Assembly (NCBI GenBank): GCA_034189065.1
Contig: JAXHVQ010000010.1
Span: forward strand, 1 to 64,000
Direction of reading: 5' to 3'
Source of the DNA: FACHB-1406 sp034189065
GTDB taxonomy: Bacteria; Cyanobacteriota; Cyanobacteriia; Cyanobacteriales; Spirulinaceae
Length of the DNA: 64,000 nucleotides
Position 1 is the stretch's first letter, and the number at the start of each line of letters is the position of its first letter. Below the pieces are notes generated by a model. It ran no database searches and was not told the origin of the DNA. It saw only the letters and a list, made by a program, of their open reading frames with translations. Positions 22,501 through 31,356 of this stretch are shown one piece after another. Position numbers and translations under genes: made by a program.

Positions 22501-23382
22501 ATGGAAACTAATTTTGCTCCTGATGAATTTGAAATTCAATTTTGGGGAGTGCGAGGGAGTATTCCTTCGCCTGGACCGACAACGGTTTGCTACGGTGGTA
22601 ATACCTCCTGCGTGGAAATGAGAGTCGGTGGGAAACATCTAATTTTTGATGGAGGAACGGGGTTGCGATCGCTCGGAAAAGCGTTGCAGCCTAAAATTCA
22701 TCAAGAAGCCTATATGTTTTTTACCCATTACCATTGGGATCACATTCAAGGGTTGCCCTTCTTTTTTCCCATGTTTAGCGAGGATAGTCAGTTTATTATC
22801 CACGGACAAGTTCCCGACGATGGAGAACCGATGAAAATGGAACAGCATTTTCGCGAACGCGTTCTCCATATTAATTCTCCGGTGCCGGTGGCCGATATTC
22901 AGGCCCAAATGAAGTTTCACGATTTGGTTTGCGGCGAGGTCTTTAATCTCGACGATATCGCTATTGAAACCGTCCCTCTCAATCATCCCAACGGCGCAAT
23001 GGGATATCGTATTTCTTGGAAAGACTTTACGGCGGTGTATTGCACCGATACCGAACATTTCCCCGATCGCCTCGATGAAAATGTCCTGGAGTTATGCCAC
23101 GATGCCGATATCCTGATTTACGATGCCATGTATACCGATGAGGAGTATCACAATCCCAAGTCGCCGAAAGTCGGTTGGGGTCATTCCACTTGGCAGGAGG
23201 GGGTTCGAGTCTGCGAAGCGGCTAATGTGCGTCAGTTGGTGGTTTTTCATCACGAACCCAACCATACCGATACGTTTCTCGACCAAGTGGCAGTTGAGGT
23301 CAACGAGAGGATGCCGGGAAGCGTTTTGGCTAAAGAAGGGATGGTTCTCAAGCTTGACAAAAATGCTCCAGCTTGTCCCTAA
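22501..23382 (+). CDS. MBL-fold metal-dependent hydrolase
   Basis: The 293-residue protein has the metallo-beta-lactamase fold with the metal motif FTHYHWDHIQG (HxHxDH), a GGxxxCVE region near the N-terminus (CYGGNTSCVEMRVGG), and later metal ligands in LNHPNGAMGYR, YCTDTEH and FHHEPNHTD. This pattern fits the phosphodiesterase/RNase Z-related branch of cyanobacterial MBL proteins; the substrate cannot be named. The start ATG at 22501 is two bases after the repeated contig end, so its promoter and leader depend on how the gap is resolved. It converges with murE, with a heptamer repeat between. Confidence 0.85.
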   Translation: METNFAPDEFEIQFWGVRGSIPSPGPTTVCYGGNTSCVEMRVGGKHLIFDGGTGLRSLGKALQPKIHQEAYMFFTHYHWDHIQGLPFFFPMFSEDSQFIIHGQVPDDGEPMKMEQHFRERVLHINSPVPVADIQAQMKFHDLVCGEVFNLDDIAIETVPLNHPNGAMGYRISWKDFTAVYCTDTEHFPDRLDENVLELCHDADILIYDAMYTDEEYHNPKSPKVGWGHSTWQEGVRVCEAANVRQLVVFHHEPNHTDTFLDQVAVEVNERMPGSVLAKEGMVLKLDKNAPACP

Positions 23383-23396
23383 TCATTGGTTCTCGA

Positions 23397-23436
23397 ACCT
23401 AAAACCTAAAACCTAAAACCCAAAACCTAAAACCTA
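23397..23436. repeat. Heptameric tandem repeat (CCTAAAA)
   Basis: Five to six near-exact copies of the 7-base unit CCTAAAA (one variant CCCAAAA) lie between the converging MBL and murE genes and just overlap the murE stop. Seven-base tandem repeats (STRR) are known from cyanobacterial spacers. Confidence 0.8.
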
Positions 23437-24930
23437 ATTTGTCCTTAGTCGCAACTGTAAGGCTTCTCGGGCTTGTTCGCGATCGTCGAAATGAATTTTC
23501 TCGGTGCCTAAAATTTGGTAATCTTCGTGACCTTTGCCGGCGATTAATACCCCATCTCCCGGTTCTGCCTCGCAAATAGCGGTACGAATCGCCGTCGCGC
23601 GATCGCCAATAACCTTTGGCTGTACGGAGTCGGGAATACCCGCGAGAATATCTTCTAAAATTCGCTCTGGATTTTCGGTACGCGGATTGTCAGATGTTAC
23701 CACAGCAACATCGGCAAGTTCTGCGGCAATTTTACCCATCAACGGACGTTTCGCGCGATCGCGATCGCCGCCACACCCAAATACACAAATAACCTTTCCC
23801 TGAATAAAGGGACGCGCTGCTTTCAATAAATTCTCTAAACTGTCGGGCGTATGTGCGTAGTCTACAATAACGCTAATATCTTGTTCCCCACTCCCTTGTA
23901 CCCGTTCCATCCGTCCCGGAACGCCGCCAAAGGAGGGCAACGATTTTACAATAGACTCTAATTCTATACCCAGATGTAACGCCGCACCCACCGCCGCTAA
24001 AACATTGGCAATATTATACTGACCCACCAACGGCGAACGAAATTCGGCTTCTCCTACTGGCGTATGCAACACTCCTCTCACCCCATCGGGTTCGTAAGTC
24101 AAATCCTTCGTCCACAAGTCTGCATTGGTATCGCTAACGCTGTAACTCCACACCTGTCGCGAAGATAGCGTTTCTATTAACCGTTTCCCATAAGTATCGT
24201 CGAGGTTAATAATTCCGCGTCCCTTGAGATAATCGGGACGAAATAGCACTGCTTTCGCGGCAAAATAGTTCTCCATCGTTTCGTGGAAATCGAGGTGATC
24301 CTGCGTCAGGTTCGCAAACACTGCTACTTCAAACTCGCATCCCAAAACGCGATTTTGGGCTAAAGCATGGGAACTCACCTCCATCACCGCATATTCGCTG
24401 CCCGCTTTTGCCGCTTCGTTCAACTGCGCCTGTAATTCTACGGCAAAAGGCGTGGTATGAACTGCGGTTTGTTCGTAACTGGGCCAGCGCGCGTACAACG
24501 TTCCCAACAATGCAGTGGGTTTTTGGGACTCGCGTAGAAAGAATTCGATTAAATGAGTGGTTGTGGTTTTGCCGTTGGTTCCCGTCACGCCCACCATTTG
24601 CATTTGTCGGGCGGGAAAGCGATAAAATGCAGTAGCGACTGCGGCACACCCTCGAGTCATTTCTTCGACTTGGAGGACGCAATCTTCAGAAGTAGGGGGA
24701 CACTTTACCGCCGCTTGGGGAGAAATTATAGCTGCAATGGCACCTTCGGCGATCGCGCTTTGCCAAAATTCTCCTCCATCTACTCGCGTCCCCGGCATTC
24801 CTACAAATAAATCTCCCGCTTTACACGCATGGGAATTGGTAGAGAGACCTTTGACTTCTTCCTCCAATGCTGGGTGTTTGGGAAGAGATGATAGTCCGGG
24901 AACTCGGGCTAATAATTCGCGCAGTTTCAT
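23434..24930 (-). CDS. murE: UDP-N-acetylmuramoyl-tripeptide synthetase (diaminopimelate-adding)
   Basis: MurE adds meso-diaminopimelate to UDP-MurNAc-L-Ala-D-Glu in peptidoglycan synthesis, using ATP. The 498-residue protein has the N-terminal substrate domain (GLSTNSHACKAGDLFVGMPG), the P-loop VTGTNGKTTTTHL, the HETM segment (DHLDFHETMENY), and the C-terminal domain with the DNPR motif (VTSDNPRTENP) that marks diaminopimelate rather than lysine specificity, plus IAGKGHEDYQ. Length is typical. It is not in a dcw cluster, as is usual for cyanobacteria. The start ATG at 24930 precedes MKLRELLARV. Confidence 0.97.
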   Translation of the reverse strand: MKLRELLARVPGLSSLPKHPALEEEVKGLSTNSHACKAGDLFVGMPGTRVDGGEFWQSAIAEGAIAAIISPQAAVKCPPTSEDCVLQVEEMTRGCAAVATAFYRFPARQMQMVGVTGTNGKTTTTHLIEFFLRESQKPTALLGTLYARWPSYEQTAVHTTPFAVELQAQLNEAAKAGSEYAVMEVSSHALAQNRVLGCEFEVAVFANLTQDHLDFHETMENYFAAKAVLFRPDYLKGRGIINLDDTYGKRLIETLSSRQVWSYSVSDTNADLWTKDLTYEPDGVRGVLHTPVGEAEFRSPLVGQYNIANVLAAVGAALHLGIELESIVKSLPSFGGVPGRMERVQGSGEQDISVIVDYAHTPDSLENLLKAARPFIQGKVICVFGCGGDRDRAKRPLMGKIAAELADVAVVTSDNPRTENPERILEDILAGIPDSVQPKVIGDRATAIRTAICEAEPGDGVLIAGKGHEDYQILGTEKIHFDDREQAREALQLRLRTN

Positions 24931-25395
24931 TTAAATTAGCTCCTCACCTTTATCGTTTGTAACTTGGAATACAGTAAACTTTGCTAAAATATGAGTTTAG
25001 GTTTCACAAACTTGTACCCTTATTAAATAGTTACCAGTAATTAGCGATCGGTTACCAATAAACCATTAAATATAGCGTTTTTCGTGTGAGTAAGGTACAG
25101 TATTCATCTTCAAGTCCCCCTTGTTAAGCGGTTCCCCCCTTTTTTAAGGGGGGTTAGGGGGGATCGGGGATTTAGGGGGATAAGAGTGTACCTCATCCAT
25201 TTGAAAACTGCTATACTTGCTTTTATTATAAAGTCATGCCATCTTTTTGTCTTCCCACCTTGTAAACCCGTTAGATAATTTTTCGACTAATTCCAAAATT
25301 TGCCATTCACTCTTGCATTGAAAATCCGCGATCGCGCTATTTCTACAATGAATAATCACCTCTTATTTTAAGAAAAGACAATTATTCACTATTCA
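24931..25395. other. Gene-free spacer with G/C-run inverted repeat
   Basis: I see no gene in these 465 bases. A GGTTCCCCCCTTTTTTAAGG segment with its mirror GGGGGGTTAG and following GGGGGATCGGGG (about 25120-25180) forms a strong hairpin; this kind of sequence is a common cyanobacterial spacer repeat. The rest is AT-rich. Confidence 0.5.
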
Positions 25396-25659
25396 TTATT
25401 CCGAAGTAAAGTATTTCTGGAGCATACGTTCTAATTGTGCCACAGAAGCGCGGGGAGAGGGTCGAGGAATCATTGCCTCGCGTTCCCCTTGAGGATAGGT
25501 GAGGATGGGAACTTCGTACTGATAGGCTTCAAACCAGTCGTCGCGCGTGGTAATATCGCGAATTTCGAGGTTAAGGTCGAAACTACCAATTTGTTCGAGT
25601 TTTTCTTGGAGTCCTTCGCACAAGTGACAACCGGGTTTACTGTAAAGAATTAGACGCAT
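25396..25659 (-). CDS. Glutaredoxin-family small redox protein
   Basis: The 87-residue protein begins MRLILYSKPGCHLCEGLQEK with a CHLC redox motif in the first helix of a thioredoxin fold, followed by the cis-Pro segment YEVPILTYPQGE. It matches the short glutaredoxin-like family (DUF836 type). Thiol-disulfide exchange is likely, but the partner is unknown. The gene ends close to an AT-rich spacer and its start is 23 bases from a palindromic repeat. Confidence 0.82.
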   Translation of the reverse strand: MRLILYSKPGCHLCEGLQEKLEQIGSFDLNLEIRDITTRDDWFEAYQYEVPILTYPQGEREAMIPRPSPRASVAQLERMLQKYFTSE

Positions 25660-25681
25660 CTTTGTGGGTTTTGGGTTATTC

Positions 25682-25709
25682 GTAGGGACGTTATATATAA
25701 CGTCCCTAC
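25682..25709. repeat. Perfect 28-bp palindrome, GTAGGGACGTT family
   Basis: GTAGGGACGTT, a centre TATATA, and AACGTCCCTAC make a perfect palindrome. Relatives with the same arms but other centres occur at 53732-53759 (CAATTG, perfect), 55539-55566 (two mismatches) and 30312-30340 (near-palindrome with GTAGGGGCATT arms). All lie in spacers. Such elements may act as bidirectional terminators or be REP-like mobile palindromes. Confidence 0.8.
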
Positions 25710-25729
25710 AGTTTTACAAATCCAATGAT

Positions 25730-26959
25730 TTATTTTGCATTCTCTTTAGAACAACCATTGCTAAACCATCGCAGGTAAAGCGAAACAAAAAACTCTTTTA
25801 TAGGAAATGCGACGTAAGTAATGGGATTAATGGTCACAATAATGTTGCGAACATCGCGCACCGCCAAGTTAACAATTTGTCGCGCCACCCAATCGGCAGA
25901 CATCACTCCAATGGGATTTAAATTACTTTTAAAAGGTCCTAAAATTAATTTCCGAATGGGACAAGGAGCATCTAAACGCCTCAAAGTAACTAAATCGCCT
26001 AATGTCCGCTTGCTCAATTCGTAGAGGGGACTGAACGCAGGATTAACTTCAGCTTCGGAGGTATTGACCCAAACTTCTTTCGTCGCAATTTCTTTATTTG
26101 TACGAACGGTTTTCAAAAACAGTTCGAGTAAGCGCCATTGAGAAAAAGCGTTGATTTCGTAAGATTGCGCGATCGCCTCTGCCGTTCGTTCTCCGTGTAC
26201 GTTAATACCGTGGTTGAGAATCAGAATATCGATTCCCTCTAACATCAAAGCGAGATCCTCTTCTTTCCCCGCTTGCCAAACAACCGTTTTAATGGGTTCC
26301 GTCGCATCTTGGAGCGCGATCGCCTGCGGTTTTGAGGTGAGCGCAATAACTTTGGCACCCCTCCGGTGGAGATGATACAAAAGCGCTTTCCCCAGGGTTC
26401 CCGAAGCTCCCGTCACGGCGATACGCTTGCCTTTGAGCGATAGTGCTGTTCCCACAATCTTGTCGATGAAGGTCAATGTTCCACAATAATAAGCATTCTG
26501 GTTATCAAAGTGGTGCCGCCAATGGTACGTGCGATTGACAAACCAAGGAGCGGGCGGTTCAGTGAAAACACCAGGGCGATGGGTCAAATCGGTAAGTTCG
26601 TCTGCGCCAGCAACGCCCAAACCCCGTGCTACTGCGGTGGCTAAAAACATCAGCGTATAAAAAGAGCCCGTTCCCGCCAACCAGGGTTGGTGAAAAGAAA
26701 ACTGAAACGCGATCGCGACGGGCAACCAACTCAACAGTAACATCACCAACGCTTCGGGAACATCATTATACCAATGAGCCTGTCGATAAATCGCCTCATT
26801 CGCCACCGAGAGATCGGGACGAAAAACCCGATGATGCCAAGCGTGTAAGCGATAAAGAGACGGCAAACGATGGGAAAGGAGATGATAAAGATCGCGAACC
26901 CCCTCCACCCAGAGAATAGAAAATAAAGCGATCGCCGCCGTTGCAAACCAGTTGTTCAT
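25730..26959 (-). CDS. Bifunctional sterol desaturase-type hydroxylase / short-chain dehydrogenase
   Basis: Two domains are fused. The N-terminal membrane part has the diiron histidine boxes HLLSH, HAWHH and HWRHH of the fatty acid hydroxylase/sterol desaturase family, with several hydrophobic helices. The C-terminal part is a short-chain dehydrogenase with KRIAVTGASGTLGKA (GxxGxxG), LILNHGIN and the catalytic YELSK (YxxxK). This fusion is common in cyanobacteria; the substrate is unknown, perhaps a lipid or isoprenoid. The ATG at 26959 gives 409 residues and a normal membrane start; an upstream in-frame start at 27031 adds a non-conserved 24-residue tail. Confidence 0.85.
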   Translation of the reverse strand: MNNWFATAAIALFSILWVEGVRDLYHLLSHRLPSLYRLHAWHHRVFRPDLSVANEAIYRQAHWYNDVPEALVMLLLSWLPVAIAFQFSFHQPWLAGTGSFYTLMFLATAVARGLGVAGADELTDLTHRPGVFTEPPAPWFVNRTYHWRHHFDNQNAYYCGTLTFIDKIVGTALSLKGKRIAVTGASGTLGKALLYHLHRRGAKVIALTSKPQAIALQDATEPIKTVVWQAGKEEDLALMLEGIDILILNHGINVHGERTAEAIAQSYEINAFSQWRLLELFLKTVRTNKEIATKEVWVNTSEAEVNPAFSPLYELSKRTLGDLVTLRRLDAPCPIRKLILGPFKSNLNPIGVMSADWVARQIVNLAVRDVRNIIVTINPITYVAFPIKEFFVSLYLRWFSNGCSKENAK

Positions 26960-27284
26960 ACAGTTGGTCGTTTGATTTCCGCCAATATTAAAATTACAGC
27001 CAGTGGGAGCGATCCAAAGTCCGAGCCTCAATTATTGTAAGCCGAATCGACCCAATGGCAATTTGAAGATTGAGGCACAAAAATTCTCGCCCTGCTCCGG
27101 AAGTTGTCAAAATTAAAGAATTCGCTAAAAATTTTAACAATTCTTCGCTAAAATTTGGGGATATAAGGATAAAAACAGCGCGATCGCCCCAATTCGTCCG
27201 AAGCTCAACCCCTTCAAAATATCGCGATCGCTTCCTCCCCCCAACCGAAGAATCGGTTCAACTACCCAAACCCAAGAACAACTT
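26960..27284. other. Gene-free divergent spacer
   Basis: The 325 bases between the divergent desaturase and glycosyltransferase genes contain two HIP1 octamers and AT-rich stretches that probably hold both promoters. I see no repeat or RNA gene. Confidence 0.4.
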
Positions 27285-28709
27285 ATGCCGGAACAATCCT
27301 GGTTCAACAACGAAGCCGACGAAGATGTAGACCCCCTTAGTTCTCTCCTGTGTGAATGGTCTGACCCCGAAGAAGAAGAAGAAGACTTCAGGAGCGAAAT
27401 TTTTCGCGGTCAAGAAGGACGCAGAGGCAAAGCAGCCCTCGCTCTCATGACCATTTGGGGAACCGTCATCGCCCTGCATTTAGTCTCTTGGGGATTTTGG
27501 CTAGTTATTAGCGGCACCAGCATTCTCCTATTTCATACCATTCGTCTCCTCAGCGCTCGTCCCCAGCCCAACCCCGACCCTTTAACCAACGACGCTTTAG
27601 CCAACGCGCCCAAAGTTTCCCTCCTCGTCGCTGCGAAAAACGAGGAAGCGGTCATCGGGCGACTGGTGCGAATGCTGTGCGCTCTCGATTATCCCAGCGA
27701 TCGCTACGAAGTTTGGGCCATCGACGACCATAGCACCGACCGAACTCCAGAAATCCTCGACCGACTCGCCCGAGAGTATCCCCAACTTAAAGTCCTGCAC
27801 CGTCCGGCTGGCATGGGAGGTGGTAAATCGGGAGCCCTCAATCAAATTCTTCCCCTGACTGAAGGAGAAATCATTGGCGTATTCGATGCCGATGCCTCCG
27901 TAACTCCCGATATGCTGCGACGCATCGTTCCCCTGTTCGACAACGAGAAAATCGGGGCGGTGCAAATGCGTAAAGCGATCGCCAACGCCCCTCTCAACTT
28001 TTGGACGCGAGGGCAACAAGCAGAAATGGCTCTCGATAGCTTCTTCCAGCAGCAACGTATCGCCGCAGGCGGCATCGGCGAACTGCGCGGCAACGGTCAA
28101 TTTGTCCGCCGAGAAGCTCTCAAAAGTTGTGGGGGATGGAACGAACAAACGATTACCGACGACCTCGACCTCGCCGTCCGCCTCCACCTCGACCAGTGGG
28201 ATATCGGCTTTTGTCTGTGTCCGGCGGTGGAAGAGGAAGGTGTGACGGGGGCAAATGCTCTCTGGCACCAGCGTAATCGTTGGGCAGAAGGCGGCTATCA
28301 GCGCTATCTCGACTACTGGCGTTTAATTGCCAGCAATCGGCTTTCCTTTCCCAAAACCTTGGATTTACTCTCGTTTGTTCTCATTCAATATATTCTGCCC
28401 ACCGCTGCAATTCCCGATATGGTTATGGTTGTTGCCCGTCACCATCTCCCCGTTCTCAGCCCAATTTCGGGTTTGATGATGGCTTGGGCAACGTTGGCGA
28501 TGTCAGGCGGACTGTATCGCGTTCGGCGCGCTGAAACCGAACAAATGACGCTCTCTTCCTGGTTGGGTCTCTTTGCTCAAACCCTATTGGGCTTGATTTA
28601 TATGTTGCATTGGATGATGATTATGCCAGCGACAACAGCTCGGATGTCGGTACGACCGAAACGGTTGAAGTGGGTTAAAACGGTGCATCAGGGTAGTACG
28701 GTGACGTAA
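27285..28709 (+). CDS. mgdA: Family-2 glycosyltransferase, probable beta-monoglucosyldiacylglycerol synthase
   Basis: The 474-residue protein has an acidic N-terminus, a transmembrane pair (residues about 50-85), a GT2 catalytic domain and C-terminal helices. Visible motifs are VSLLVAAKNEEAVIGRLV, VWAIDDHSTDRTPEIL, the DxD motif FDADASVTPDML, the ITDDLDLAVRLH acid, and HQRNRWAEGG (QxxRW). Layout and length (479 in Synechocystis Sll1377) fit MgdA, which transfers glucose to diacylglycerol in the first step of cyanobacterial galactolipid synthesis. I base the assignment on remembered family layout, so another processive GT2 remains possible. It stands alone. Confidence 0.75.
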   Translation: MPEQSWFNNEADEDVDPLSSLLCEWSDPEEEEEDFRSEIFRGQEGRRGKAALALMTIWGTVIALHLVSWGFWLVISGTSILLFHTIRLLSARPQPNPDPLTNDALANAPKVSLLVAAKNEEAVIGRLVRMLCALDYPSDRYEVWAIDDHSTDRTPEILDRLAREYPQLKVLHRPAGMGGGKSGALNQILPLTEGEIIGVFDADASVTPDMLRRIVPLFDNEKIGAVQMRKAIANAPLNFWTRGQQAEMALDSFFQQQRIAAGGIGELRGNGQFVRREALKSCGGWNEQTITDDLDLAVRLHLDQWDIGFCLCPAVEEEGVTGANALWHQRNRWAEGGYQRYLDYWRLIASNRLSFPKTLDLLSFVLIQYILPTAAIPDMVMVVARHHLPVLSPISGLMMAWATLAMSGGLYRVRRAETEQMTLSSWLGLFAQTLLGLIYMLHWMMIMPATTARMSVRPKRLKWVKTVHQGSTVT

Positions 28710-28744
28710 GTCGGACTACTGAGAGAAAAACTTTTTAGCCAGCA

Positions 28745-28830
28745 ATACCCACAGTAATTTGCAGCGGGCAAGGTAACTTTAGAGAAGAACAATGGATTAA
28801 AGTTGAGATAGCCTTGGCCGCTCTACACAG
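28745..28830. repeat. Degenerate MITE-like element
   Basis: The text AGCAATACCCAC, then GCAGCGGGCAAGG, then AGCCTTGGCCGCTCTACAC resembles the elements at 3088 and 57716 but with several arm mismatches. It looks like an old copy. It lies between the glycosyltransferase and the pentapeptide-repeat gene. Confidence 0.4.
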
Positions 28831-28898
28831 CTTTCGACACAGCATCAGGTTGACCAAGATATACTGAAAGCTAGCCGTCTTCACTCAAAGTTATCCTG

Positions 28899-30266
28899 AT
28901 GGACGCAGATGAACTGTTGCAGCGCTATGCCGCAGGAGAACGAAATTTTCAAAGACTCAATCTCAGGGGAATCAATCTTAGAGGAGCCGATCTTAGAAAA
29001 ATTAACTTTGGTAGAACTGACCTCACAGAAGCTGACCTGAGAGAAGCTAACCTTAGTCAAGCTAACTTTAACTTTGCCAAGCTTAGTCGAGCCAATCTTA
29101 GCAAAGCTAATCTCAGTAAAACTCAGCTTAGTGATGCCTCTTTGATAGCGGCTAATCTCAGCGAAGCCAACCTTAGTGAATCCTACCTTAATAAAGCAAA
29201 ACTATGCGGAGTATCAGTACTAAGGAATGGTTGGATGACGGTTAATCTTAACGGGTGCAATCTTTATAAAGCCGATCTCTCCGGAACTGACATTAGTGGA
29301 CTTAGACTTATTAACGTTCAACTCATAGAAGCTAATCTCGCAGAGGTTCAAGCGCTAGCAACAAAGTTTGAGGGTGTCAACTTGACTGGAGCTTGCATTG
29401 AAGATTGGCATACCAACAGCAAGACCAAGTTTAATAACGTTATTTGCGAGTACATTTATCTCAAATACGACCAACAAGAACGTCGTCCCCACAACCCAGA
29501 AACAAACTTCGCCCCAGGCGAGTTCGCCCAACGTTTTCAGAAACTCACCGAAACTCTCGACTTACTTTTTCGCGACGGTATTGACTGGCAGGCTTTTGCT
29601 TATTCTTTCCGCTCTCTTCGGGTTGAAGATGATACAGGCGAGTTTTTGGAAATCCAAAGTATTCAAAAAGTGGAAGAGGGAGATATTCTTGTCAGAATTA
29701 GGACTCCTGCCGGTATAGATAAAGGGAAGAAGGAAAAGGATTTTTGGCAAGGTTATGAATTTGCTCAAACAGTCATAGAACACGAACGCCAGTCGAATGC
29801 TAAGTTAATTAATAGTCAGAAAGAACAAATTACCTGGTGTCAAACAACAATCAATCAACTGATTAACCAAGTATCATTATCACAATCATTGCAAACGACT
29901 GTAAACAACATATCCATGAGAGATAATTACAATCAACCAAACAGCAATATCGGAATTAATCGCATGAGAGGTGAAATTCATAGTGAGGCAAAAATTGCTG
30001 CTATTCTCCACGAAACGCAACCTAAAATTCCCCAATTGATTGCGTCCTTAGAAGAAAATATTCAAGCCTTAAGCAATCTAGAAATTCGCAATGAAGCAAT
30101 CGAGTATTTAAGCGACTTAAAAACTGAAATTAAAGCGCCAGAACCCAAAAACTCCCGACTTAAAGCTACTTTGCTTGCCTTGTGGAATATTGGCAAAGAT
30201 GTAACTGTTCTAGCCAATGGAATTACTGCCTTAGCCGAGCGATTTGGCTTACCGCTGTTTTCCTAG
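28899..30266 (+). CDS. Pentapeptide-repeat protein with helical C-terminal domain
   Basis: Residues about 20-170 are A(N/D)LxxA-type pentapeptide repeats (for example LSQANFNFAKLSRANLSKAN), which fold into a right-handed quadrilateral beta-helix. A linker domain follows with the cyanobacterial motif YIYLKYDQQERRPHNPET and a RFQKLTETLDLLFRDGIDW segment. Residues about 300-455 are mostly helical and contain a polar stretch (MRDNYNQPNSNIGINRM) and a Leu-rich end (NIGKDVTVLANGITALAERFG). Similar long pentapeptide proteins are common in cyanobacteria without known function; protein-interaction or signalling roles are usual guesses. The gene is AT-richer than its neighbours. Confidence 0.8.
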   Translation: MDADELLQRYAAGERNFQRLNLRGINLRGADLRKINFGRTDLTEADLREANLSQANFNFAKLSRANLSKANLSKTQLSDASLIAANLSEANLSESYLNKAKLCGVSVLRNGWMTVNLNGCNLYKADLSGTDISGLRLINVQLIEANLAEVQALATKFEGVNLTGACIEDWHTNSKTKFNNVICEYIYLKYDQQERRPHNPETNFAPGEFAQRFQKLTETLDLLFRDGIDWQAFAYSFRSLRVEDDTGEFLEIQSIQKVEEGDILVRIRTPAGIDKGKKEKDFWQGYEFAQTVIEHERQSNAKLINSQKEQITWCQTTINQLINQVSLSQSLQTTVNNISMRDNYNQPNSNIGINRMRGEIHSEAKIAAILHETQPKIPQLIASLEENIQALSNLEIRNEAIEYLSDLKTEIKAPEPKNSRLKATLLALWNIGKDVTVLANGITALAERFGLPLFS

Positions 30267-30311
30267 AATCAATTCGGGACTTACGCAAGGGCGCTATGGG
30301 TGGTGTTTAGG

Positions 30312-30340
30312 GTAGGGGCATTGCATTGCAATGTCCCTAC
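30312..30340. repeat. Near-palindrome, GTAGGG family
   Basis: GTAGGGGCATT and AATGTCCCTAC flank a GCATTGC centre. It is a variant of the palindromes at 25682, 53732 and 55539. It lies 46 bases after the pentapeptide-repeat gene and may terminate it. Confidence 0.65.
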
Positions 30341-30468
30341 AGATATTAGGCCCCGAAGCGAAATTAAAAATCAAAATAGACTTCTCGGCTGAAGTCAGCA
30401 CCGAGGCAATTTGGCTAGAGGCAAAAGGTAAAAAGATTTACTTTAAGCTGATAGGTGAATGCTTGCGT

Positions 30469-31107
30469 CTAATTCAATCGAACCGGTTCCTGTTTTCGAC
30501 TCAAGTGCGACGTATCTCCGTTTAACTCCATTTTCCACTCGCCGGAGTTGCGCACTAACTTAACTAAACAGCAAAGTTGGGGATTGACGAGGGGACGACC
30601 TCCCATCAGTCCTGACGTTCCTTCTACAACAAACGCGCCATGAGTCACTAACAGAATTTCTTCAGAAAATTCCTCAGCTAAAAGTTTGGCGGTTTTCGTC
30701 ATTCTCTGTCTAAGAATTTCCTCGCTTTCCGGGTATTTTGGGAGGACTCGCGATTGATAGCTCAAATCGATCGCGGGATATTCTGCTGCTAGCACTTCCC
30801 GAGGCAATCTCGCAGGTGTATCCGGCATCCATTCAGGGTTTAGCCATTCGCAGAGTCCCGCTTCGAGTTTGATGGGTTTATCGAGAACTTTAGCCACTTC
30901 GTAGGCAGTTTGTACGGTACGCAAGAAGGGAGAGGCGAAGATATGCTTGATGTTCTCGGACTTCAGGCGATGTCCTAACTCTTTTGCCTGAACAACTCCA
31001 TCTGCGGATAAGGGGGGATCGTAGGGACGTTCTGCCAGGAGAAACCAATCAGGGTCAACGAAATCAAGGCGGTTTCCGTGTCGCGCAATCCAGAGGGTTT
31101 GAAACAT
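30469..31107 (-). CDS. Histidine phosphatase superfamily protein
   Basis: The 212-residue protein has the phosphoglycerate-mutase-like core: the RHG motif in LWIARHGNRLDF with the phosphorylated His, an Arg in SPFLRTVQTAYE, a Glu in AGLCEWLNPEWM and the second His in LVTHGAFVVEG. The N-terminal RHGNRLDFVDPDW segment resembles a subgroup of eukaryotic UBASH3/TULA-like and bacterial phosphatases rather than true phosphoglycerate mutase. The substrate is unknown. It is the last of three minus-strand genes, 249 bases from the next, so an operon is possible but weak. Confidence 0.85.
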   Translation of the reverse strand: MFQTLWIARHGNRLDFVDPDWFLLAERPYDPPLSADGVVQAKELGHRLKSENIKHIFASPFLRTVQTAYEVAKVLDKPIKLEAGLCEWLNPEWMPDTPARLPREVLAAEYPAIDLSYQSRVLPKYPESEEILRQRMTKTAKLLAEEFSEEILLVTHGAFVVEGTSGLMGGRPLVNPQLCCLVKLVRNSGEWKMELNGDTSHLSRKQEPVRLN

Positions 31108-31356
31108 TTTAAAGTCAATAATGGCGGTTTTTAACTAGAATGTTTTGGGGCTTTCCCGATCTATTCCCTTGTATTCTAAGGAATTTTACTTAAAATGTAA
31201 AGCTACGCTCAGAGATAAATCTTAAATCCCGCCATTTTAAGGCAATATAAAGGGATTAGACCCGGTATCGATCGCCTTGAATCCCTTCGGAAATCGCGTA
31301 GTCAATTCCTAAATTTTGTGAAATTCTCGTGAAGGCAAAAACTGACGGGCAATCTC

